Part shown: positions 1 through 8,485 of the stretch, in pieces
How positions within the stretch are numbered: position 1 is the stretch's first letter
Layout of the letters: the number at the start of each line of letters is the position of its first letter
From: Aquibacillus sediminis
Lineage (GTDB): Bacteria; Bacillota; Bacilli; Bacillales; Amphibacillaceae
Length of the DNA stretch: 64,000 bases
Direction: 5' to 3'
NCBI RefSeq assembly: GCF_005870085.1
Contig: NZ_SZNM01000003.1
Span: forward strand, 62,001 to 126,000
Notes under the pieces: generated by a model
Databases searched by the model: none
What the model was told of the DNA's origin: nothing
Seen by the model: the letters and a program-made list of their open reading frames with translations, nothing else
Made by a program: the position numbers and the translations under genes

Positions 1-310
1 CGTTATCTGGCAACTCTTTCACTTGCCATTCAAACCCCAATTGCATTTGCCCATCACTATCTGTTTCTGTATTAGGTTGCATCCTAATATCACTGATCCA
101 GCTCTGTTCCTGTTTAAAGTCTTGCAAAATCCCATTTATTTCATTTGATTGCCGGTTAACACTATCCGTCAATTGCTGTTGGCTATTTGAAATCGAATGA
201 ATCTGTTGTTCGACTTGATCCATTTTGGAAAACATTCGAAAATTCATCACCAAGCTTACAATTAGAGCACCAACAACAAAGGTTACAACATATTTTTTAT
301 ATTGATTCAC
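1..310 (-). CDS. Membrane-anchored hypothetical protein (3' end outside window)
   Basis: This is the first 103 codons of a gene that runs off the left edge. The start is a GTG preceded by a GGGGGAG ribosome binding site. Residues 6-24 form one hydrophobic segment. After it comes a Gln/Asn/Ser-rich, probably coiled-coil extracellular part (from about residue 30, QVEQQIHSISNSQQQ). The design is that of a single-pass membrane protein with an outside domain. I do not recognise the family. A plus-strand ORF over the same bases is its shadow. Confidence 0.7.
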   Translation of the reverse strand, partial: MNQYKKYVVTFVVGALIVSLVMNFRMFSKMDQVEQQIHSISNSQQQLTDSVNRQSNEINGILQDFKQEQSWISDIRMQPNTETDSDGQMQLGFEWQVKELPDN

Positions 311-385
311 GAAACATTCTCCCCCTGCTTTTTATCAAATTTTTCCTACTACTAACATACCACGTAAGTGCTATGTTAGTGAATC

Positions 386-545
386 GGTATAAAGTGAAAC
401 TTCAATCAGTGGGGGGGTTTTTGGCTCTTTACCTGCTCGATTCTGAGAACGCACCAAACGAGTTGAAAGCGAACGTTTACTCCCGTTAAACATCTTCGTT
501 TCATTTCATGTATTGAAGTGGGTATCTAAGGGACGGTTGCACCTG
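386..545 (+). repeat. Structured dispersed element, copy A
   Basis: First of four related copies (others near 19130, 29775 and 52205), all reading the same way. A G-tract after an acttcaat arm (399-406) is closed by attgaagt (512-519), and the 3' part ends in GGACGGTTGC. Inner hairpins are possible. It holds no convincing ORF and lies between two genes transcribed leftward. I cannot assign it to a named RNA family. Confidence 0.55.
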
Positions 546-574
546 GATAAAATAGTTCTTTACGCTGCTAACAT

Positions 575-611
575 TAAAAAACCCTATTCTGCCAAAACAA
601 AATAAGGTCCT
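575..611 (-). terminator. Terminator of the CBO0543-type gene
   Basis: On the minus strand CCTTATTTTG pairs with CAGAATAGGG (two G-U pairs) across a 5-base loop and is followed by a run of six T. It sits 16-50 bases after the stop codon of the gene ending at 627. Confidence 0.6.
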
Positions 612-626
612 TAACTATGCTTTTAA

Positions 627-1205
627 TTAGGCAAACACTGTTACCCCAACATAAATACCAGCTAAAAAGATCGTGACGATCACAATAATATGGAATATAA
701 TCCAAGCCCAACGCCCATAGCGAAAAGCATCGGCAGTAATTGGTTTTCGCAATTGTGCTGGAATTATTTTTCCACCTAATAGCTCAAACAACAAATAATA
801 AATCCACCATAATGTATAGCTGTCCCATAAATCCCATTCGGCTTCAAATTTAAAAATGGATGTCCCTTTTAAAATTACTTCCCCTAAAACTCCCATATGA
901 ATAACAGCCCAATAAAATGGTATCTTCCAAACCCATTTTTCTGGACTATATCGGACACTAAACATCACGATAAACGGAATTAGTGTCGATATTAATCCAT
1001 ATGGTAAACGGAGATCGCCGTGCAAGACATTATTCGGATACGTGTAAAATCCTGAGATAATAAACAAATAGCATAATAAATTAGCCGATACCATACTGAT
1101 AAGGAATAATAACCCATAGCTTTTGAAATCAATTCGAATAAAAAATAAACAACCTAAACTTGCTGCGACGATCATCGTTAGCATAAAAATCGCTTCCATA
1201 GACAT
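627..1205 (-). CDS. CBO0543-type integral membrane protein
   Basis: A 192-residue protein with about six hydrophobic segments (residues 4-23, 29-49, 66-85, 96-112, 132-145, 166-190) joined by short loops, including a Trp-rich stretch near 125-135. Length and aromatic-rich layout resemble the CBO0543 family of membrane proteins, common in Bacillaceae and without established function. Start is the ATG at 1205; an ATG two codons later is possible. It stands alone with its own terminator. The family call is by resemblance only. Confidence 0.6.
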   Translation of the reverse strand: MSMEAIFMLTMIVAASLGCLFFIRIDFKSYGLLFLISMVSANLLCYLFIISGFYTYPNNVLHGDLRLPYGLISTLIPFIVMFSVRYSPEKWVWKIPFYWAVIHMGVLGEVILKGTSIFKFEAEWDLWDSYTLWWIYYLLFELLGGKIIPAQLRKPITADAFRYGRWAWIIFHIIVIVTIFLAGIYVGVTVFA

Positions 1206-1280
1206 TGATTAGTCACCACAGTTTTTTTAGGTTAGTTTGTCCTAGTTTCCATACATTATCTACATTTTACAAACAACGGT

Positions 1281-1318
1281 AAAAAGAAAAGAGATTACAA
1301 AGTGACTTTGTAATCTCC
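1281..1318 (-). terminator. Terminator of the YjcZ-type gene
   Basis: The stem gagattacaaagt / actttgtaatctc is nearly perfect and is followed on the minus strand by a T-rich run (complement of 1281-1290). It lies just downstream of the 34-residue gene ending at 1352. Confidence 0.8.
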
Positions 1319-1351
1319 TTTTCTTTGCTGTCTAAACTGTTGCATTATTTA

Positions 1352-1456
1352 TTAATAGCCAAATCCACCTACATAAGATGTTCCTACGATGATTAGAAGG
1401 ATAAACAACACAACGATTAACGCAAATCCTCCGCCATAACCGTATCCTGCACTCAT
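1352..1456 (-). CDS. YjcZ-family sporulation peptide
   Basis: A 34-residue peptide that starts [18 protein letters not shown] and ends GFGY: a Gly/Tyr head, one transmembrane helix (about 11-25) and a Gly-rich tail, the signature of YjcZ-type small sporulation proteins. The ATG at 1456 follows a perfect AAAGGAGG at 1465-1473. A longer ORF covering these bases runs into repeat DNA upstream and lacks a good start, so the short form is the gene. A terminator follows. Confidence 0.85.
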   Translation of the reverse strand: MSAGYGYGGGFALIVVLFILLIIVGTSYVGGFGY

Positions 1457-1550
1457 CAGTTTAGCCTCCTTTTTAGATGATACACTACTACTATATGTGT
1501 CGCACGGAGAACTGACTGGGCGAGTATCTAGATTCACCAAAAATGGGCGA

Positions 1551-1617
1551 TTTCTGGGACAAGGGGACAGGTTCACTGTCCCACAGTGGGACAAGTGCCC
1601 TGTCCCCTTGTCCCACT
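1551..1617. repeat. GGGACA/TGTCCC inverted-repeat element
   Basis: Imperfect palindrome: a GGGACAAGGGGACAGG arm, inner tgtccca/tgggaca pair, then a CTGTCCCCTTGTCCC arm. It begins directly after the TGA of the neighbouring SDR gene. Related copies lie at 24327, 24882, 30057 (partial), 30824, 32035 (partial), 32856 and 39181. Such elements resemble REP sequences mobilised by Y1 transposases, but no such transposase gene is in this window. Confidence 0.8.
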
Positions 1618-2394
1618 TCATTTCATGGTAAAGCCTCCGTCGACGATCATCGTTTGGCCGGTAATGAAATTTGCCCATTCGCTTGCAAAAAATAGAACAG
1701 TTCCTGTAATATCCTCTGGTCTGGCAATGCGTCTTAACGGTGTTTGACTGATGATACCTTCCTTAACTTCCTCTTTTGTATGGCGGCTTGCATCGGTTGG
1801 ATAGACAATGCCTGGTGCGACGCAATTCACTGTAATGCCAAACGATCCAAGATCAGCCGCCAAGTTTTGCGAATAAGATAAGACAGCACCTTTTGCCGTA
1901 TTGTAATCGTGGTAGGGTACGACTGGTCGATAGACTAAATTACTTACCATGTTGACGATTCGACCAGCGCCGTTTGCTTTCATGTGCGGAATCACATGTT
2001 TGCAAATATTGTACGTCCCCTTTAAAGAGCCATCGAGTTGATGTTGGTAGTCATCCCAATCCATTTCCCACGCCATTTTACGTTGTTCAGGATTAAAGGT
2101 GTATCCGTGCAGGGCATTGTTGACCACCACATCGATCGCATCAAATTCATCAATTATATCATCGATCATCGCCTCTACCGCTCGTTCATCCGTCACATCG
2201 GCCTGGATCGCAAACGCATCGATCCCATACGTATCCATTAAATAATCAGCAAATGTTTCTGCACGCTCTTTACTTGTCACATAATTAACCAATACATGGG
2301 CCCCTTGTTTGGCAAAAGCCTCTGCAATGGCTGCGCCAATACCGCGACTTGAGCCTGTCACTAGCACTACTTTCCCTTGCAACAATACTTCCAT
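1618..2394 (-). CDS. SDR-family oxidoreductase, last gene of the TPP-riboswitch operon
   Basis: A 258-residue NAD(P)-dependent short-chain dehydrogenase of FabG type. It has the cofactor motif TGSSRGIG near residue 13, an NNA motif near 90, a Ser about 13 residues before the active-site YNTAK (YxxxK), and the C-terminal IVDGG. The ATG at 2394 is chosen because GGAGG stands 6 bases before it; the ATG at 2400 lies on the Shine-Dalgarno. It follows the ABC substrate-binding gene by 14 bases, so it is cotranscribed with the importer and the LuxC/LuxE-like genes. The substrate is unknown; an alcohol/aldehyde step on a thiamine-related compound fits the context (inference). A GGGACA repeat abuts the stop codon. 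Confidence 0.85.
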   Translation of the reverse strand: MEVLLQGKVVLVTGSSRGIGAAIAEAFAKQGAHVLVNYVTSKERAETFADYLMDTYGIDAFAIQADVTDERAVEAMIDDIIDEFDAIDVVVNNALHGYTFNPEQRKMAWEMDWDDYQHQLDGSLKGTYNICKHVIPHMKANGAGRIVNMVSNLVYRPVVPYHDYNTAKGAVLSYSQNLAADLGSFGITVNCVAPGIVYPTDASRHTKEEVKEGIISQTPLRRIARPEDITGTVLFFASEWANFITGQTMIVDGGFTMK

Positions 2395-2408
2395 TGTCAT
2401 CCTCCGTT

Positions 2409-3431
2409 CTACTGTAGTTGTTCCACCAGTTCATTTGAAACAATCGTATCAATGCCTACTGGCTCCTCTAATAATCCCATCTCAACATAGGTGTCCTCTA
2501 CCCTCTGTATTAATGCTTGGTCAAACCAACCAAGCCCTTTTTCTTTCATTTGTTCATTGACGGAAACTTGATTCCGTATCTGAATAATTTCCTCATTTCG
2601 TGCTTGATCCTGCCCATCAATCGCCGTATCTACTGCTGCTTTTGCGGCTTCATCTGGATGTTCGATCGTATAGTTCACACTGTCACGATACACTTGTAAA
2701 AAATCAATCAGTAAATCTTGTTTTTGCTCAAACGTTTCTTCGGTAACAACAAAAACGTCAGATGGTGTATTTAACACCTCTTTCGCTTCGATCACATCGA
2801 CAGCTTCTAACCCTTTTTGTTCGGCATCATATAAACCTGTGTCGGTCGCCGCTGTTGCCGCTACTTGCCCATTCATTAACGGGCCAAAATTTAACACACC
2901 TGTTTCAATCACATGAACATCTTCTTCTGTCATGCCTGCGTTATAAAGCAATAGTTTTAAATTTTGGTAAGTGCCACTCGTGAAACTGTATACTCCGACA
3001 TCTTTTCCTCGTAAATCTTCGACCGTCTCGATTCCTTGTTCATTTAATGAAACCAGATTGAACACATTGTGAGGATAAATATTGTAAATCACCTTTAAAT
3101 CAGCCCCATTTTCGACTGCTAACAACACAGCTTCAAGATCTGCAAAGGCGATATCCGCATTTCCAGCAATGATGTTCTTAACAGCATCCCCGCCCCCAGC
3201 TCCAGGTACATATTCAAACTCAATGCCAGCATCTGTGAACCACTCTTTTTCCTGTGCTAAAAATAGATTGCTTTGTTCTGCTATTGGTTTACTCCAAGAT
3301 GCCATTTTCATCTTATGTAATTCTTTAGATGCTGCTTGCTCCTCTTCCTTGACAACCTCATCTTCTGTTCCACATGCTGTAAACACCGAAACAACAACAA
3401 ATAGAATCATAGATACAATCCATTTTTTCAT
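2409..3431 (-). CDS. ABC transporter substrate-binding lipoprotein, ThiY/NMT1 type
   Basis: A 340-residue secreted lipoprotein: Lys-start signal peptide and lipobox VFTACGT (Cys 20). The mature part is NMT1/SsuA-like, with GAGGGDAVKNIIAGNADIAF near residue 78, typical for binding of pyrimidine precursors of thiamine (ThiY) or of alkanesulfonates. The riboswitch at the operon head favours a thiamine-related ligand. Its start overlaps the permease stop as ATGA, preceded by AGGAGGGA. No sulfonate-metabolism gene is nearby. The exact ligand is not readable from the sequence. Confidence 0.85.
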   Translation of the reverse strand: MKKWIVSMILFVVVSVFTACGTEDEVVKEEEQAASKELHKMKMASWSKPIAEQSNLFLAQEKEWFTDAGIEFEYVPGAGGGDAVKNIIAGNADIAFADLEAVLLAVENGADLKVIYNIYPHNVFNLVSLNEQGIETVEDLRGKDVGVYSFTSGTYQNLKLLLYNAGMTEEDVHVIETGVLNFGPLMNGQVAATAATDTGLYDAEQKGLEAVDVIEAKEVLNTPSDVFVVTEETFEQKQDLLIDFLQVYRDSVNYTIEHPDEAAKAAVDTAIDGQDQARNEEIIQIRNQVSVNEQMKEKGLGWFDQALIQRVEDTYVEMGLLEEPVGIDTIVSNELVEQLQ

Positions 3432-4204
3432 TCTTGGTCCCTCCTAGAATAATCGTATTTCTTTAAAAATACCCGCTCCAACAAACCGATCAGATGATAC
3501 ATCGCTATCCCCATCAATGTCAGCAAAATAAAGGCAGAAAACATGAGCGGTGTATCCATCATCCCCATACCTGTAGTGATCACAGCCCCTAGCCCTTTAT
3601 TAGCACCGATAAACTCACTAACTGCTGCCCCAACTACACTTAAGACAATCGCAACTCGTAATCCTGAAAAAAGGTACGGAACGGCGGATGGCAATCGTAG
3701 CTTCATCAATATTTGCAAAGGGGACGCTTTTAATGACCGAAATAAAGCGACCTTATCCTTATCTACTAGCGACAACCCTGTTACCGTGCTTTCGAATAAA
3801 GGAAAAAAACTAATCAATGCAGTAATGATGATTTTAGGTGCAAAACCATACCCGAACCACAACGTTAACAATGGGGCGAGGGCGATTTTAGGCATTGCTT
3901 GGGAAGCAATAATATATGGATGAAGGATTTCTCTAAGTGTCCTCGATTGCGACACGATAAATCCAAGCCCCACCCCAATCGTTGCCCCAATCAAAAATCC
4001 ACCAATAACTTCTATAAATGTGGCATTGATATGACTTAAAAAATATCCAGACGACAAGTGGGTCATTAAATTCATCCATATAGCAGTAGGCTTGGGTAAA
4101 ATCAGTTCTGGTATATTTTTAACAGTAACGACAAGTTCCCAAATAGTTAGTAATAAGATAAATAACAGTACGGAATAGATCATAGTTGGTTTCATCTTCT
4201 TCAT
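3428..4204 (-). CDS. ABC transporter permease, ThiX/SsuC type
   Basis: A 258-residue inner-membrane permease of the BPD_transp_1 fold with about six helices. The EAA loop is near residues 135-185 (KIALAPLLTLWFGYG, then SLVDKDKVALFRSLKASPLQ). It pairs with the binding protein and ATPase on either side to form one importer. The start overlaps the ATPase stop (ATGA) and has only a weak ribosome binding site, so translational coupling is likely; an ATG three codons in is possible. Confidence 0.85.
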   Translation of the reverse strand: MKKMKPTMIYSVLLFILLLTIWELVVTVKNIPELILPKPTAIWMNLMTHLSSGYFLSHINATFIEVIGGFLIGATIGVGLGFIVSQSRTLREILHPYIIASQAMPKIALAPLLTLWFGYGFAPKIIITALISFFPLFESTVTGLSLVDKDKVALFRSLKASPLQILMKLRLPSAVPYLFSGLRVAIVLSVVGAAVSEFIGANKGLGAVITTGMGMMDTPLMFSAFILLTLMGIAMYHLIGLLERVFLKKYDYSRRDQE

Positions 4205-4947
4205 AGTGTTTCAAGCCCTTGATAAATCTGTTTGACCACCTGTAGAAATTCAGGTTCAAATTTTAATGTTTTTTTCCTTGGCCTGTGAAATGGAATCGTG
4301 TATTCCTGCATGACACGTGACGGTTGATCGCCAATTAAAATAACACGGTCAGACAGAAAAGCCGCTTCTTGGATATCGTGGGTAATAAAAATAACCGTTG
4401 GATTGTAGTCTTGTGCAATTTCCAATAACTGTACTTGTAATAATTCTTTTGTCATTGCATCAAGTGCAGCATATGGTTCATCCATTAACAAAAGGTTCGG
4501 ACTTGTGAATAGAGCTCTTGCTAATGCGGCACGTGACAACATGCCTCCTGAACATTCATGAGGATATTTATGTTCATCTCCAGCTAATTCGACTAACGCT
4601 AACACTTGTTTAGCTTTGTCTCGATCTGCTTGTGTTGGTTTTCGTTTTAATTCGATTGGTAGCAAAATATTTTCCAATAATGTCCGCCATTCCAATAATA
4701 CTGGTTTTTGGAAAACATAGGTCATATCATGATGTGGCTCTTTGACTTTCTCCCCTTGAATCCATACTTCTCCCTCAGTTGGAGCAAGCATCCCAGCAAC
4801 CATCTTAATAAGTGTTGTTTTACCTGTGCCACTTTTTCCAACAATACTGACAAATCCCTGCTTTTCCACACTTAAATCAACCCGCTGTAATACAACATCC
4901 TTTCCAAAAGTTACACCTACATCTTTTAATTGAATATAAGGATCCAT
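4201..4947 (-). CDS. ABC transporter ATP-binding protein, ThiZ/SsuB type
   Basis: A 248-residue ATPase. Walker A GKSGTGKTT is near residue 37, the signature is CSGGMLSRAALARAL (usual R replaced by L), Walker B is LLLMDEPYAALD and the switch His is in FITHDIQEA. It energises the importer formed with the two preceding genes. AAGGGGGG stands before the ATG. It follows the LuxC-like gene by 19 bases. Confidence 0.87.
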   Translation of the reverse strand: MDPYIQLKDVGVTFGKDVVLQRVDLSVEKQGFVSIVGKSGTGKTTLIKMVAGMLAPTEGEVWIQGEKVKEPHHDMTYVFQKPVLLEWRTLLENILLPIELKRKPTQADRDKAKQVLALVELAGDEHKYPHECSGGMLSRAALARALFTSPNLLLMDEPYAALDAMTKELLQVQLLEIAQDYNPTVIFITHDIQEAAFLSDRVILIGDQPSRVMQEYTIPFHRPRKKTLKFEPEFLQVVKQIYQGLETL

Positions 4948-4966
4948 CTATTCATCCCCCCTTTTT

Positions 4967-6412
4967 TTAGTTGCGAAATGGATCAAACATATCCATTTTC
5001 ACTTCAACGGATGCCTCCACATCACACCAATACACAAGGTCTGCAAGGTTAAACCGACCATCATGGTGCCAACCTGGCTGTGGATTTGACATTTCGCCTA
5101 AGAAACTGATCCGGTTCGCTTTACATTCTCCAAATAGTTTGATCAAAGCTTGAAATCTTTGCGGAGGACAAGCAACACCAACGGTTTGCACGAAATCTTT
5201 TATATCTCGCGTCAACGTTGGAACTTCATCAACCGAATCAATCGCAACAACTGTCACCACCCGATTTAACATGGAAAAAGGGAATTCCGTTTGATGATCA
5301 CGATAGATAACAGTCCAAGCTGTTCCATTATCACTGGTTAATAGATCTACCTTAGGATCAACTTGTGATTGAAATTCGATATCGGACCGCACCTTCACAA
5401 TTGCCGAAACCTCCTCTGTCGATAAAGAAGCACGCGGCATTTTATGATCAACATTGTCCATCTCATGTGCAAGCATATGAGCAAAATCCCTCGGAGAAAG
5501 TGCTCCACCACGTTCGACATAAAACACATGTGGAGACAGACATCCTTGTTGATCAAACCAGGAGGCATCCTTTGCTGCTAGTTGCGCTGTTTTCCAGGCA
5601 AGCGTCGGTGTCAGGCACTCATTTGTTACCACGCCGAAGCTGACTTTATGTCCATGTGGCAAAAATCGAACATGTGGTGGTATGCGTTTCGCTACATCGC
5701 TGATCGTCTGCTCACTTCCATAAGCAATTACCGCTTCTGATTCTGAAAAGGCGACTCGTTCTATCTGTTCATCGCCACCTTTCCACCATAGAATCGCTAT
5801 TGACTCCGCAAACTGCTCATCAATTTCCGCTAATGTCTGTGTAAACAAGGTAATAAATAACGGTTCCGATGAAGAAACTTTTCCAATAGTAGCCGACTTA
5901 ACGAGCAAACCTGACACCAAGCTCCATAACGGCAGTGCTGGGACATTTCCGGAAAAAATATGTATAATACTTTCTGGACCATATGCCCGCGTTAATCCCC
6001 CTGCTTTAGCCGGCCGAAATTCATCAAGAACCAACGGATTGGAAAAATCTTCATCGACAATTCTTTGTAACTTTTGTTTACGAAAGTTGCGTAAATAATC
6101 TGTTAAAAATAACCGCACCATTTCGTGATCATAACCAGTTATAACTGGTAGTAACTGTTCCGCTAGCCGTCGTAATTCATAGTTTGGATTGAGCCATTTC
6201 CCAACAGCTAGATCGATAATGTCGATGATCTGACTTGTGTGTAATTGCTTTATATACTTCTGTCTACTTTCCTTCACAGACGTTTCGATCACTTTCAGAT
6301 CTTGTTCATTTAAGATTGGCACTTCCACTTCTACCTGTTGTCCATGATTGCTAAAGGTGAGACTCTTGGTTTGTTTCGGTTCAATCGGAAGAAAATATCC
6401 TTTTATTTTCAT
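4967..6412 (-). CDS. LuxC-like acyl-thioester reductase in a thiamine-regulated operon
   Basis: A 481-residue member of the LuxC acyl-CoA reductase family, which reduces an enzyme-bound acyl group with NADPH to an aldehyde. The catalytic Cys context QQGCLSPHVF is intact (Cys about 291), as are the Gly/Ser-rich nucleotide site (IIHIFSGNVPALPLWSLVSG) and the C-terminal SFLGEMSNPQPGWHHDG. The ATG at 6412 follows AAAGGA and lies five bases after the LuxE-like stop; an in-frame extension to 6457 would overlap that gene and has no ribosome binding site. No luxA, luxB or luxD is nearby, so bioluminescence is excluded. With LuxE it should form an acid-to-aldehyde reductase; the thiamine-linked substrate is inferred. 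Confidence 0.85.
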   Translation of the reverse strand: MKIKGYFLPIEPKQTKSLTFSNHGQQVEVEVPILNEQDLKVIETSVKESRQKYIKQLHTSQIIDIIDLAVGKWLNPNYELRRLAEQLLPVITGYDHEMVRLFLTDYLRNFRKQKLQRIVDEDFSNPLVLDEFRPAKAGGLTRAYGPESIIHIFSGNVPALPLWSLVSGLLVKSATIGKVSSSEPLFITLFTQTLAEIDEQFAESIAILWWKGGDEQIERVAFSESEAVIAYGSEQTISDVAKRIPPHVRFLPHGHKVSFGVVTNECLTPTLAWKTAQLAAKDASWFDQQGCLSPHVFYVERGGALSPRDFAHMLAHEMDNVDHKMPRASLSTEEVSAIVKVRSDIEFQSQVDPKVDLLTSDNGTAWTVIYRDHQTEFPFSMLNRVVTVVAIDSVDEVPTLTRDIKDFVQTVGVACPPQRFQALIKLFGECKANRISFLGEMSNPQPGWHHDGRFNLADLVYWCDVEASVEVKMDMFDPFRN

Positions 6413-6416
6413 ATGG

Positions 6417-7517
6417 TTAGTCCTTTCTATTCGATGCGATAAGTTGTTCCACAGCAAGGGAACAGCCCTTTGCTTCTGCGCCTTCCGCTCTGCCTAATAA
6501 ATAGAACCCATCTCCGTGCTTGATCCCAACATCTTCTGTCATAATCCCAACAACTGAATTTATATTTGCTAGATCATAATGAACGATAATTCCTTTTTCA
6601 CCTTCAGGCTTTTCTTGCATCGTTTCCGGATCCACAATCACGGTCCGCATCCAATCAGGTTCCTTTTTTGTTGTTTTAGTTGGCTGATGGAGGTAGTGCT
6701 GACGAATTTCTTGGTTGTAGATTTGCGAACTCAATTCTGTCATCCCATACATATTTCCATAAGCATCATTTGGCAGTGATAGCAACTGACACATCATCGT
6801 TTTAAACTCTGATTCTTCCATTTCTCGTGATTGCCCCTTCGCACCACCCGTATCCATGATTCGGCTCCCTTTTGGTAGGTTAAAAGAGATCCCACGTTCC
6901 TTGCAGTAATCTAGAAAATGAATGAAGGAAAACGTTGCTCCTAGCAAAAAAATCGGCTCATCCTCGGCTTGCGCGTTCTGTAAAAGACCAACTAAACGCT
7001 CGTGATCCACTCCATCTTTGGCCACAACATACTCACTGGCACTCGTACCAAATTGTTCTTTTGCTAGATGGAGATAATGGGCGAGCGATGAATTTGGCAT
7101 ATCTTCTTTAGTCGGAAATAACAGCACCATCTTGATTTTCTTTAGATCTGGCATCATCATCTTCTTAAAATAGCTCGTCATCGATAAATCATAGATTTCT
7201 AGATCACGATGGATATTTTTGCCGCGTTTGGCTGGGTTGGTCGTGCCACTTGTCATAAACATCGCTTCCGCCTCTTCCATTGAAGAACAAGCTAAATGCG
7301 CCTCCTTAAATGCATTAATATGTACTGGTGGAATGTCAGAAAAGTGCTGAACACTAGTAGGTGTCACTCTTCTTTTCCGACAGTACTTTCGATATGCTTG
7401 GTTATTTTTATATTGGAAAGTAAATAGTTCCCGAGCAACTTCAGTAAAGGCATCATCATTCTGCTCCCCTTCGAGAATAAATGTTTTCACCCTCTGTTTG
7501 ATTGTTGAATAGTCCAC
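6417..7517 (-). CDS. LuxE-like acyl-protein synthetase, first gene of the TPP-riboswitch operon
   Basis: A 366-residue LuxE-family protein. The family activates a carboxylic acid with ATP and carries it as a thioester on a C-terminal Cys before passing it to LuxC. Visible are the adenylation motif MFMTSGTTNPAKRGKN near residue 80 and the acyl-carrying Cys in AEAKGCSLAVEQL (Cys about 352). The GTG at 7517 is chosen because AGGGG stands 8 bases before it; a GTG three codons upstream is too close. The gene lies directly behind a TPP riboswitch with terminator, so it is expressed when thiamine pyrophosphate is low. The acid substrate is unknown. Confidence 0.83.
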   Translation of the reverse strand: MDYSTIKQRVKTFILEGEQNDDAFTEVARELFTFQYKNNQAYRKYCRKRRVTPTSVQHFSDIPPVHINAFKEAHLACSSMEEAEAMFMTSGTTNPAKRGKNIHRDLEIYDLSMTSYFKKMMMPDLKKIKMVLLFPTKEDMPNSSLAHYLHLAKEQFGTSASEYVVAKDGVDHERLVGLLQNAQAEDEPIFLLGATFSFIHFLDYCKERGISFNLPKGSRIMDTGGAKGQSREMEESEFKTMMCQLLSLPNDAYGNMYGMTELSSQIYNQEIRQHYLHQPTKTTKKEPDWMRTVIVDPETMQEKPEGEKGIIVHYDLANINSVVGIMTEDVGIKHGDGFYLLGRAEGAEAKGCSLAVEQLIASNRKD

Positions 7518-7544
7518 TGCACACACCCCTAACGTTTTTTGATA

Positions 7545-7578
7545 TAAAAAAAGTCCACTTCCTTAACAGAAAGTGGAC
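7545..7578 (-). terminator. Riboswitch-controlled terminator before luxE-like gene
   Basis: On the minus strand GTCCACTT and AAGTGGAC pair across a short loop and are followed by seven T (complement of 7546-7552). It lies between the TPP aptamer and the first gene, so it is the off-state of the expression platform. Confidence 0.85.
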
Positions 7579-7596
7579 GTACATACATCAATTGTA

Positions 7597-7690
7597 CGAT
7601 TCCACTTCCCTACGCTGGTATGATCCAGATCAGGTTCTGAGGGTCAAAAAGTCACACTTTTTTCTCAGCTTGTGTTACAAGCTCCCCTAG
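7597..7690 (-). ncRNA. TPP riboswitch (THI element)
   Basis: On the minus strand the conserved parts are in order: GGGGAGC at the 5' end, a variable P3 arm, GCTGAG, then CCCTCAGAACCTGATCTGG and ATCATACCAGCGTAGGGAAG. These are the hallmark bases of the TPP aptamer. It controls the LuxE-like/LuxC-like/ABC/SDR operon through the terminator at 7545-7578. Confidence 0.95.
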
Positions 7691-7698
7691 TAGAATGG

Positions 7699-7704
7699 AT
7701 TATA
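7699..7704 (-). promoter_or_regulatory. Probable -10 box of the TPP-riboswitch operon
   Basis: A perfect TATAAT on the minus strand lies about 9-15 bases before the aptamer. The -35 region is poor (ATACAA at best), so only the -10 is called. Confidence 0.45.
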
Positions 7705-7976
7705 GTATTTTCACATTTCATTGTATGCTTAGAATTTAAGAAAATCAATGTTTTTGGAATATAATTGATTTTGTTTTTCAATAAATAGTGCTTGACCAAA
7801 CTTTCGTCAAAAGAAAATTACCATTTGCACTATCTACATTTTTGCCAAAGTGGACCGCAAAAATAGGCTTGGAATCTGCAACTATTATCCGCCAAAAGGA
7901 ATGGAGGTATCCGCAACTCTACTTTTTAATTTGTAGATACCATGGTAAACTTTCTTAAAGAAGGGACGGGAATAGT

Positions 7977-8417
7977 ATGTGCAAAAAGTTACTTGCAGAA
8001 TTAAAGGAAACGATCGATAATAAAACAGCCTCGAATCTCGAATTAGATAAGTTGGAACGTATAACTGAACGATTGGAACTTTTGGAAACAGACTGTACCA
8101 CATGCGAACAACATCTGACAGCGTTACAAACCTACATACGTACATTAATCAACAAACAAGGGCAATTTGAAAAACAAACGATCAAACAACATAAACAAAA
8201 GTTGCAAAAAATCACAACACATTTGCAGAAGCAACATCAGCTAGTTCCTGATGGCTATTACTTAACCATGGGGTTGGCGTTCGGTACCAGTCTTGGGGTT
8301 GTATTTGGTGCTGCGCTGAACAACATTGCCATTGGTATTTCGCTCGGAATTAGCATAGGGGTAGCAATTGGGATTAGTTTGGACGGAGACGCAAAGAAAA
8401 AGGGAAACGTCATCTAA
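7977..8417 (+). CDS. Hypothetical coiled-coil protein with glycine-rich membrane hairpin
   Basis: A 146-residue protein I do not recognise. Residues 1-90 are charged and helical with heptad-like spacing (ELDKLERITERLELLE) and a TDCTTCEQH segment. Residues 97-137 are hydrophobic and Gly-rich in a regular pattern (IGISLGISIGVAIGISL), suitable for two packed membrane helices; the tail is Lys-rich. The ATG follows GAAGGGAC. It is monocistronic and ends at a terminator. Confidence 0.65.
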   Translation: MCKKLLAELKETIDNKTASNLELDKLERITERLELLETDCTTCEQHLTALQTYIRTLINKQGQFEKQTIKQHKQKLQKITTHLQKQHQLVPDGYYLTMGLAFGTSLGVVFGAALNNIAIGISLGISIGVAIGISLDGDAKKKGNVI

Positions 8418-8436
8418 CGGATGTGGCATGCAAAAC

Positions 8437-8469
8437 GCCCAGCTCAAATTAAATTGAACCGGGCTTTTT
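8437..8469 (+). terminator. Terminator of the coiled-coil gene
   Basis: GCCCAGCTCAA pairs with TTGAACCGGGC (wobble and mismatch in the middle) and is followed by TTTTT. Confidence 0.7.
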
Positions 8470-8485
8470 CATCAAGTACGTAGGC

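Noticed and set aside
187-489. Plus-strand ORF of 100 codons
   Set aside because: It lies over the minus-strand membrane protein start and a repeat, has no ribosome binding site and no family pattern.
1457-1678. Long N-terminal extension of the YjcZ-type frame
   Set aside because: It is repeat DNA upstream of a perfect ribosome binding site and ATG; the peptide starts at 1456.
4967-7517. Bioluminescence (lux) operon
   Set aside because: Only LuxC- and LuxE-like genes are present; luciferase and thioesterase genes are missing and the riboswitch points to thiamine.
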